The notes under the pieces were generated by a model that did not search any database, was not told the DNA's origin, and worked only from the letters and a program-made list of their open reading frames with translations. 6,655 nt of DNA from DAOVRL01 sp964459805 (GTDB taxonomy: Bacteria; Planctomycetota; Phycisphaerae; Sedimentisphaerales; Anaerobacaceae): the NCBI GenBank assembly GCA_964459805.1, contig CAYWOD010000200.1:1-6655 (forward strand). Direction: 5' to 3'. Below, piece by piece: positions 1 through 4,590 of this stretch. Each line of letters starts with the position of its first letter. Position 1 is the first letter of the stretch. The translations under genes were made by a program, and so were the position numbers.

Positions 1-1
1 T

Positions 2-271
2 TCTATGTTCAGGATTAAGAGCAAGAAACCTCCGCTTGATGAAAGGGACTTACTAGTTAAGAGAAAGGCAATGATCGCAGCGTATTGGGGGTTCTGGCCG
101 GTATTTGTGCTGATGGCAATGGCGCCGTTCTTTGTGTACGGCCCGGATGGAAAGGTGCCGATGACATACCTGTGCTGGATGGTCTTCGTTGGTATGTTCG
201 TGGTAATGACTCTGTACTCGATAGCAATATTGAACGGGTACGGCTGGAGAAAGAAAGGAGAAAAATCATGA
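2..271 (+). CDS. Small membrane protein with LDERD motif, probably 5'-partial
   Basis: This is the first of four related membrane proteins in the operon; function unknown. Counting from the ATG at base 5, it shows LDERD at residues 11-15, a basic stretch (residues 19-21), hydrophobic helices at about 24-44 and 52-75, and a GYGW tail at 78-81 followed by basic residues. The downstream paralogs have two extra helices (about 60 residues) before the DERD motif. Here the reading frame stays open to the window edge, and no ribosome-binding site can be seen in the four bases before the ATG. I therefore think the true start lies upstream and only the C-terminal half is shown. A genuinely short two-helix version starting at base 5 cannot be excluded. 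The stop overlaps the next start as ATGA, implying coupled translation. It may belong to the DUF2178-like group of small proteins often found beside short XRE regulators, but I cannot confirm this. Confidence 0.72.
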   Translation, partial: SMFRIKSKKPPLDERDLLVKRKAMIAAYWGFWPVFVLMAMAPFFVYGPDGKVPMTYLCWMVFVGMFVVMTLYSIAILNGYGWRKKGEKS

Positions 272-693
272 ACAGGATAGAGAAAATTGCGCTGCTTAAT
301 CTGATTCTAACGGCGACAGGTTTTTTAATCATCTGTTTCGGAGCTTTGGGCGGGGATAGGACATTGCGGATATTTACATCCGGGCTCATCTTGGTCATAT
401 GTGGTGCGCTGGTAGTATCTTATGCAATTCGCTGGCGAATAAGAAAGCGTGGCGGCGCTCATTTCGATGAACGTGACGAGGAGATTCGCAAGCGAGCCAC
501 AACCACAGGTCTTGGCGTGCTTAGTTTGGTAGTAGCTGCGGAGAGTTTATTTATATTCGTCATTCGCCCGTTGGGGACGATATCAATCGGGGTGCTGCTA
601 ACTATAGTCGTGGTCGGCGGATTAAGCTGCCTTCTGGCAGAATCTATTTCAGTGTTAGCTCAGTACGGCTGGAGGAACAAGGAAAATGAATAG
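268..693 (+). CDS. Four-helix membrane protein with FDERD motif
   Basis: A 141-residue integral membrane protein of unknown function, second in the operon. The start at 268 is chosen because AAAGGAG (254-260) lies seven bases upstream, the ATG overlaps the preceding stop (ATGA), and the N-terminus MNRIEKIALL matches the next paralog. A longer in-frame extension back to base 85 would lie inside the preceding gene and is not needed. Predicted helices are at about 9-27, 37-57, 80-99 and 104-126. A basic patch (55-62) and FDERD (66-70) sit in the loop between helices 2 and 3, which the positive-inside rule places in the cytoplasm. The C-terminus carries AES...QYGW (QYGW at 132-135). This architecture recurs in all members of the operon, so they probably arose by duplication and may assemble together. 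No catalytic or binding residues are recognisable beyond the conserved acidic motif. Confidence 0.85.
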   Translation: MNRIEKIALLNLILTATGFLIICFGALGGDRTLRIFTSGLILVICGALVVSYAIRWRIRKRGGAHFDERDEEIRKRATTTGLGVLSLVVAAESLFIFVIRPLGTISIGVLLTIVVVGGLSCLLAESISVLAQYGWRNKENE

Positions 694-1093
694 ACTCCAG
701 AAAATGGCGTGGTTCAATCTAAAAGTGGTCGCTGTCGGAGGGTCTGTGAGTCTGTTGATGATTGCAGTCTCATTGGCGGTGGGTGGGGTGGTCATAACTT
801 ATTTGGGCTTTTTAGTTCTTGGAGTCACAGCACTGATTATGGCCCTTTCCCCGCTTCTTGTCGGGAAGGAGCCGGGGCGAGTGACTTTCGACGAACGCGA
901 TGCAGCTATCGAGAAGAAGGCCCACTATGTCGGATACCATATTCTTTGGTGCATATTTATTGTTACCTGCCTGATTGCAGTTCCAACCGCCGGCTTCGCT
1001 ATCCTTGCGACAACGTTGGTGACGGTGCAGCTCGTCCAATCCGTGGCAACTTTGATTCAGTACGGCTGGGGGAGCAAAGATGGCGAAGAGTGA
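686..1093 (+). CDS. Four-helix membrane protein with FDERD motif
   Basis: A 135-residue paralog of the preceding gene, function unknown. It begins MNRLQKMAWFNL, close to MNRIEKIALLNL of its neighbour, and its ATG lies eight bases inside the neighbour's end. GGAGG at 671-675 and AAGGAAA just before the ATG can serve as ribosome-binding site. Hydrophobic segments lie at about 12-32, 36-59, 82-99 and 102-123. FDERD is at residues 68-72, followed by a charged AAIEKKA helix, and QYGW is at 125-128. Its last codons overlap a 21-codon remnant of a helix-turn-helix gene, a junction resembling that between the fourth membrane gene and the intact regulator. This suggests the gene was once followed directly by its own regulator copy. 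Family membership with DUF2178-like proteins is only a guess from architecture and context. Confidence 0.85.
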   Translation: MNRLQKMAWFNLKVVAVGGSVSLLMIAVSLAVGGVVITYLGFLVLGVTALIMALSPLLVGKEPGRVTFDERDAAIEKKAHYVGYHILWCIFIVTCLIAVPTAGFAILATTLVTVQLVQSVATLIQYGWGSKDGEE

Positions 1094-1145
1094 AATCACA
1101 AACCAGGTTCGCCGGCTGCCTTTTCGTAAAGGAGAAGAAGTATGA
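1080..1145 (+). pseudogene. Remnant 5' end of an XRE regulator gene (21-codon ORF)
   Basis: This short ORF encodes 21 residues that include EITNQVRRLPFRKGEE. The intact regulator at 1557 has RVTNQVRRLRFDNGEM in the same place. At the DNA level bases 1096-1119 are identical to 1573-1596 (24 of 24), and weaker similarity continues to about 1135. The region that would encode the helix-turn-helix is absent: the frame ends in a TGA that overlaps the ATG of the next membrane gene. It starts inside the end of the preceding gene, as the intact regulator does relative to its own upstream gene. I read it as the left-over start of a duplicated regulator gene whose body was deleted. It might still be translated as a coupling peptide that feeds ribosomes to the downstream start. 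Confidence 0.75.
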
Positions 1146-1564
1146 CCAAGTTGCAGGAAAAAGCATGGGTTGACCTTGGTGCCGTGACGGCCTGTGTTGC
1201 TCTGGGCGGCGCAGGTGTAGGACTGATGGTACATCAGAACGCAAAAGGTATAGTACATGTAATGATGTTTCTGATTTCTGGCTTGGTGGTCGGCTTAGCC
1301 TGCTATATCCGATACATAGCGATTCAGGCCAGTTTCGACGAGCGGGAAAAGAAGATTGCCCAAAGGTCTTTTGTTCTATCAAGCTACGCCTTCGTCCTCT
1401 TTTTCGGGTGCGCATCTTTTATTGTGTTTTTCATTGTTGGGGGAAAGAGTTCTGTGCCGGCCCACACTTTGCCAGTGCTCTTTCTTGCCGGGTTATTCCT
1501 CGCCCAGTTTATCGAGTCCGCAGCGATTCTGATCCAGTTTGCACGGGAGCAGGGCGATGAGTAG
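1142..1564 (+). CDS. Four-helix membrane protein with FDERE motif
   Basis: A 140-residue membrane protein, fourth of the paralogous set, immediately upstream of the regulator. The start MTKLQEKAWVDL parallels MNRLQKMAWFNL of the third gene, and AAAGGAG (1128-1134) stands seven bases before the ATG. Predicted helices are at about 12-30, 38-60, 78-99 and 107-128. FDERE is at residues 65-69, followed by KKIAQRS. The C-terminal signature is altered: the usual QYGW reads QFAR (132-135), although the preceding ESAAILIQ is kept. The ATG overlaps the stop of the 21-codon regulator remnant, and the regulator ATG at 1557 lies inside its last codons, so expression of all three is probably coupled. The function is unknown; a role as membrane partner or sensor for the regulator is an inference from the tight pairing. 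Confidence 0.87.
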   Translation: MTKLQEKAWVDLGAVTACVALGGAGVGLMVHQNAKGIVHVMMFLISGLVVGLACYIRYIAIQASFDEREKKIAQRSFVLSSYAFVLFFGCASFIVFFIVGGKSSVPAHTLPVLFLAGLFLAQFIESAAILIQFAREQGDE

Positions 1565-1805
1565 TGACCGCGTCACAAACCAGGTTCGCCGGCTGCGTTT
1601 TGATAACGGCGAGATGACCCAGCAGCAGTTGGCCGAACGGGTGGGCGTAACTCGCCAGACGATTATCGCCATCGAGGCCGGCAAGTACGCACCTTCGCTT
1701 TCTTTAGCCTTTAGATTGGCCCGTACCTTCGGCGTCTCTATTGAGCAGGTTTTCCAGTACGAAGAAGACAATCCACTACACGAAATCCTAAAAACCGAGC
1801 CTTGA
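1557..1805 (+). CDS. Short XRE-family helix-turn-helix transcriptional regulator
   Basis: An 82-residue DNA-binding protein of the compact XRE/Cro type, nearly all of it a single HTH_3-like domain. The helix-turn-helix is QQLAERVGVTRQTIIAIEAG (residues 23-42), followed by KYAPSLSLAFRLARTFGVSIEQVF (43-66), the typical closing helices of this subfamily, and a short acidic tail. The start at 1557 is preferred over the in-frame ATG at 1539 because GGGAG (1544-1548) sits eight bases before it, the N-terminus matches the subfamily, and it overlaps the membrane gene's stop by eight bases. Such small regulators are commonly encoded beside small multi-helix membrane proteins and usually control their own operon. 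The operon promoter lies outside the window, so no operator can be shown. It is the last gene of the operon, facing the convergent hydrolase gene. Confidence 0.93.
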   Translation: MSSDRVTNQVRRLRFDNGEMTQQQLAERVGVTRQTIIAIEAGKYAPSLSLAFRLARTFGVSIEQVFQYEEDNPLHEILKTEP

Positions 1806-1848
1806 TACGTCCGGCAAAACCTGTTCTTATGTCACAGATGAAATGCAA

Positions 1849-1919
1849 TGTCATTCTGCACTTGATCCGGAATCCAGAGTTCCAAACGGACTGGATTCCC
1901 GCTTTCGCGGGAATGACAC
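1849..1919. repeat. REP/REPIN-like palindromic element
   Basis: An imperfect inverted repeat between two convergent genes. The outer arms TGTCATTC (1849-1856) and GAATGACA (1911-1918) are perfectly complementary. The inner arms GGAATCCAG (1869-1877) and CTGGATTCC (1891-1899) are also complementary, and the right half holds a compact hairpin CCCGC-TTTC-GCGGG (1898-1911). The sequence matches the widespread bacterial intergenic repeat whose translation gives peptides such as VIPAKAGIQ, which are often mistaken for proteins. Such elements are non-autonomous and moved or maintained by RAYT-type transposases elsewhere in the genome. Located between the regulator stop (1805) and the hydrolase stop (1945), it could also stop transcription from both sides, although there is no clear T-tract on the + strand. 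Confidence 0.8.
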
Positions 1920-1944
1920 CCTTCAATTAACACGTTACAGACTA

Positions 1945-3033
1945 CTACTCGAACTCCTGGAGGAGGCTCAGCAGTTTGCGGTCGAGGTTGCGGCCGTGGA
2001 AGTCCTCGTACCGGACGTCCTTTCGGCCGGAGTCAAGAATGCCGAATGACCCGCGAAAGTTCCACAGTGCCAGGCCTATTCCGTGGGCGGTGAGTACCTC
2101 CAGGACGTCCCTCAGCCAGGCGAGAACTACCTTGTGCGGCGTCTTGTTATACGCGCCGCCCTCGCCGCAGTGTACGCCGACGCCCTTTTTGGCGAGGTCG
2201 GCCCACCTGGCGTAGTGCTGCTCCAGGCGCTTGCGGTCCCAGTTGTGCCCGGGCCAGGCCGGTTCGGGATAGTTTTTGCTGTTTACCCAGGACGCACCGT
2301 AGTGACTTATGAACATCGGCTGATATGCCCGGGTGCTCTGTGCGATCTTCAGGTGCGCCAGCTCCGGCGCCGGCTCATTGCCCCAGCTCATACCATCGGC
2401 GACAACGAGGCGGTCGGGGCTTATCTTGCGAATCGCGGCAACCGCGGTTCGGACGACCCTCTCGTGGTCGGCCCGGCTCATCTTATTGCCGACATTGGGC
2501 GGCTCGTTGATCAAATCGAAGCTGAGCTTATCTTTCGAGATGCCCTTGTAGCGTTTGGCTAACATCTGCCAGTGGAAGCAGAAAGCCTTTAGCGGCTCAG
2601 CGTCCTTCCAGAGGTTGTGTGGCTCGGTGAATTCTCTATTGACCGAATAGCCGGGCCCGCGATGAAAGTTGACGCTCACGTGCAGGCAGTATTTATTGCC
2701 AAGCTCTATGGCACGGTCGAGTTTTTCGAGCATCGGCTCGTGGATCTTATAGTCGTTGCCGTTCTTTATCCAGAGCCGATAGCAACTCGGCAACCGGACA
2801 AAGTCGAAGCCGAAATCGCGCATCCAGCGAAAGTCGTCCTCGGCCCAGTCGCCCTTGCTGCGCATTGTGAACATATCCAGCAGGTTAAATCCCCGCCACC
2901 GCGGCAAAACAGTCTGAGCGGCGGATTTGCCCTTGCTCGGCTTTTTCTTCGCTTTTCGCCCGTACGCCGGCAGCGCCACCGCAGCAGCCCCCGCCGTGGC
3001 CATCTTCAAGAACTCTCGTCGATTCTTTTCCAT
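1945..3033 (-). CDS. Tat-exported glycoside hydrolase family 5-like beta-glycanase
   Basis: A 362-residue secreted glycosidase of the GH5 (cellulase-type, clan A) fold, probably cleaving beta-1,4- or related glucans or mannans by a retaining mechanism. The N-terminus has a twin-arginine signal (NRREFLK, residues 4-10, then an Ala-rich core to about 25) followed by a lysine-rich linker. The catalytic domain runs from about 45 to 362. Family landmarks are VRLP (R80), FHRGPG (H124), the acid/base in LINEPP (N176, E177), SHY (H244, Y245), the likely nucleophile in CGEGGAY (E291) and the platform tryptophan in ALWNF (W324). All key residues appear present, so the enzyme should be active. No carbohydrate-binding module is seen. 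The start is supported by GAGG (3042-3045) eight bases upstream. The gene stands alone, convergent to the regulator operon and divergent from der. The exact substrate cannot be read from the sequence. Confidence 0.92.
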   Translation of the reverse strand: MEKNRREFLKMATAGAAAVALPAYGRKAKKKPSKGKSAAQTVLPRWRGFNLLDMFTMRSKGDWAEDDFRWMRDFGFDFVRLPSCYRLWIKNGNDYKIHEPMLEKLDRAIELGNKYCLHVSVNFHRGPGYSVNREFTEPHNLWKDAEPLKAFCFHWQMLAKRYKGISKDKLSFDLINEPPNVGNKMSRADHERVVRTAVAAIRKISPDRLVVADGMSWGNEPAPELAHLKIAQSTRAYQPMFISHYGASWVNSKNYPEPAWPGHNWDRKRLEQHYARWADLAKKGVGVHCGEGGAYNKTPHKVVLAWLRDVLEVLTAHGIGLALWNFRGSFGILDSGRKDVRYEDFHGRNLDRKLLSLLQEFE

Positions 3034-3076
3034 AAGACTTGCCTCGCTTACAAGAACAACTCATTAACTCGAGAAA

Positions 3077-3093
3077 TTGGGAGTTGACTCCAA
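3077..3093. promoter_or_regulatory. Palindrome in the GH5/der divergent spacer (possible operator)
   Basis: GGAGT (3080-3084) and ACTCC (3087-3091) form an inverted repeat with a two-base centre, and the flanks TTG and CAA extend it with one unpaired base. It lies just downstream of the predicted hydrolase transcription start and overlaps the TTGACT (3084-3089) that could be a -35 box for der. A divergent spacer is a common place for a repressor site, but no regulator can be named. Confidence 0.3.
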
Positions 3094-3113
3094 GACAGAG
3101 AAGATAGTAAATA
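3084..3113 (+). promoter_or_regulatory. Weak candidate promoter for der
   Basis: TTGACT at 3084-3089 is a good -35 match. The best-placed -10 is TAAATA (3108-3113) with an 18-base spacer, which matches consensus at only three positions. It overlaps the stronger minus-strand promoter. The call rests mainly on the -35 box and on the need for a promoter here. Confidence 0.25.
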
Positions 3114-3132
3114 GAACATAAAAAACAGTCAA
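3104..3132 (-). promoter_or_regulatory. Sigma70-type promoter for the GH5 gene
   Basis: Read on the minus strand, TTGACT (-35, bases 3127-3132) is followed after 17 bases by TACTAT (-10, bases 3104-3109). The spacing is ideal and the boxes match consensus at five and four of six positions. It would give a leader of roughly 60 bases before the hydrolase ATG at 3033. The -35 box lies just before the der start codon on the other strand. Confidence 0.5.
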
Positions 3133-3139
3133 TCAGAAA

Positions 3140-4459
3140 ATGGCACTGCCAACAGTTGCGATAATAGGTCGGCCTAATGTGGGTAAGAGCAGTCTTTTGA
3201 ACGCATTGGCCGGGGAAATGATAAGTATCGTCGAGCCAACGGCCGGGGTGACGAGGGACCGGGTCAGCGCTTTTATCGGCAGGGACGAGCGGTATTTCGA
3301 GCTTATCGACACGGGCGGATACGGGATTGTCGATACCGACCATCTTAGCGAGCATATCGAGCAGCAGATCCTAAAGGCGATTGCCTCGGCGCAGCTTATT
3401 CTGTTTATGGTCGATATCCGCGACGGGGTGGTGCCTCTGGATGAGACGATTGCGCGGCTTCTGCGGAAGCACAACCTGGATGTGATCGGTGTTGCGAACA
3501 AGGCCGACAGCGCCAGGATGTTTCCGTCGGCGGGCGAGTTTGCAAGGCTGGGTTTCGGGGAATTTCTTTGCATATCGGCGTTGAACAATCTGAACAAATC
3601 CGTGCTTCTTGATAGAATCTTCGAGAAACTTGCGGATATGGAGTCGGGCAGGCCTGCGACGCCGGTGATGAAGATAGCGATTGTGGGCAAGCGGAACGCC
3701 GGCAAAAGCACACTGGTAAACGCGATGGTCGGCTCCGAGCGGGTGATTGTCAGCGAGACGCCGGGGACGACCAGGGACGCGGTTGACGTGCGCTTAGAGA
3801 AAGACGGCAAGACTATCATCGTTATCGACACGGCGGGGATAAGAAAGAAGCGGAAGATGGCCGATTCCATCGAGTTTTACAGCTACGTTCGTGTGACGCG
3901 GTCTATTGGCCGGGCGGACGTTGTGCTCTTTCTTATCGACGCGACGCTGCCGGTCTCTCAGGTCGATAAGAAGCTGGCCCGATTCATCGCCGAAGAATAC
4001 AAGAGCTGCATAATAGTCGTGAACAAATGGGACCTGGCGAAGGACTCGGCGGCTACGAGTGACTACGAGGAGTATCTGACGAAGCTGCTGCCGGGCTTGA
4101 GATATGCGCCGATAGCTTTTACCACTGCGACCGAGGCCAAGAACATCCAGAGCGTTCTGGACCTGGCTGCGGAGATATTCAAGCAGACTACCACGTGGAT
4201 ACCAACGCCCAGGTTGAATAAGGCGTTCGAGGAGATCAAGGCGGAGGGGGTGGGGGCGACCAAGCGTCGAAGCGCCGGGTGGCCGAAGATTTACTACGTC
4301 ACGCAGGTCGCCGTCAATCCGATCACGATGCTTATGTTCGTTAACAAGCCCGGATTATTCGACGAGAACTATCGCAGATTTATCGTGAACCGTCTGCAGT
4401 CGATGCTGCCTATAGAGGAGGTGCCGTTGAGGCTTTTGGCCCGGCCACACAGAAAGTAG
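3140..4459 (+). CDS. der: Ribosome-assembly GTPase Der (EngA)
   Basis: A 439-residue tandem GTPase that acts in maturation of the 50S ribosomal subunit; it is essential in most bacteria. Domain 1 has G1 GRPNVGKS (10-17), G2 GVTRD (36-40), G3 DTGG (57-60), G4 NKAD (120-123) and a G5-like SAL (146-148). Domain 2 has G1 GKRNAGKS (183-190), G2 PGTTRD (208-213), G3 DTAG (230-233) and G4 NKWD (295-298). The C-terminal KH-like domain (about 353-439) includes KIYYVTQVAVNP and FVNKPGLFDENYRRFIVNRL, the family signature. The length is at the short end of the usual range and all domains are complete. The second G5 reads TTAT rather than the common SA. The ATG at 3140 gives the expected N-terminus, but upstream there is no clear Shine-Dalgarno sequence, only an A-rich leader. 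It is transcribed divergently from the hydrolase; the link to neighbours looks incidental. Confidence 0.97.
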   Translation: MALPTVAIIGRPNVGKSSLLNALAGEMISIVEPTAGVTRDRVSAFIGRDERYFELIDTGGYGIVDTDHLSEHIEQQILKAIASAQLILFMVDIRDGVVPLDETIARLLRKHNLDVIGVANKADSARMFPSAGEFARLGFGEFLCISALNNLNKSVLLDRIFEKLADMESGRPATPVMKIAIVGKRNAGKSTLVNAMVGSERVIVSETPGTTRDAVDVRLEKDGKTIIVIDTAGIRKKRKMADSIEFYSYVRVTRSIGRADVVLFLIDATLPVSQVDKKLARFIAEEYKSCIIVVNKWDLAKDSAATSDYEEYLTKLLPGLRYAPIAFTTATEAKNIQSVLDLAAEIFKQTTTWIPTPRLNKAFEEIKAEGVGATKRRSAGWPKIYYVTQVAVNPITMLMFVNKPGLFDENYRRFIVNRLQSMLPIEEVPLRLLARPHRK

Positions 4460-4545
4460 GTGAACCTGAAGGCGCCACGAATCGGCCAGGTATTGAAAGC
4501 GGGCAACTTAGTAGTACTCTGCCACAGATGATTTGTAACAACCAG

Positions 4546-4575
4546 GGCCATAAGATATGGCCGGTTCTTTTCCGG
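4546..4575 (+). promoter_or_regulatory. Overlapping hairpins in the cstA leader
   Basis: GGCCATA (4546-4552) and TATGGCC (4556-4562) form a seven-pair stem with a three-base loop. CCGG (4561-4564) and CCGG (4572-4575) can form a second stem around a TTCTTTT loop, ending directly before the ribosome-binding site. The two stems share bases 4561-4562, so they compete at that point. The first stem followed by a T-rich run might also be a weak terminator after der. Function is unproven. Confidence 0.35.
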
Positions 4576-4576
4576 C

Positions 4577-4582
4577 AAGGAG
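4577..4582 (+). promoter_or_regulatory. Ribosome-binding site fixing the cstA start
   Basis: AAGGAG stands eight bases before the ATG at 4591. It selects that ATG over the in-frame one at 4528, whose extra 21 residues would be hydrophilic and unlike the usual CstA N-terminus, and which would put this site inside the coding sequence. Confidence 0.8.
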
Positions 4583-4590
4583 ATAGTGAA

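Noticed and set aside
85..267. Upstream extension of the second membrane gene back to the ATG at base 85
   Set aside because: It would overlap nearly all of the first gene, while a strong ribosome-binding site, the ATGA overlap and the paralog N-terminus all support 268.
709..1173. 154-residue plus-strand ORF across the third membrane gene
   Set aside because: It is rich in Cys, Arg and Ser, has no family resemblance, and lies in a shifted frame over a conserved gene.
1738..1926. Minus-strand ORF with the peptide VIPAKAGIQ
   Set aside because: This peptide is the known translation artefact of the palindromic repeat, not a protein.
2083..3087. Two long plus-strand ORFs (2083-2562 and 2617-3087) opposite the hydrolase
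   Set aside because: They are antisense shadows of the GH5 gene in GC-rich DNA; no ribosome-binding site or recognisable domain.
3133..3870. 245-residue minus-strand ORF opposite der
   Set aside because: Ser/Arg/Ile-rich antisense shadow of a clearly conserved gene.
4528..4590. Longer N-terminus for cstA starting at 4528
   Set aside because: The extra residues are hydrophilic and atypical, and AAGGAG is placed correctly for the ATG at 4591.
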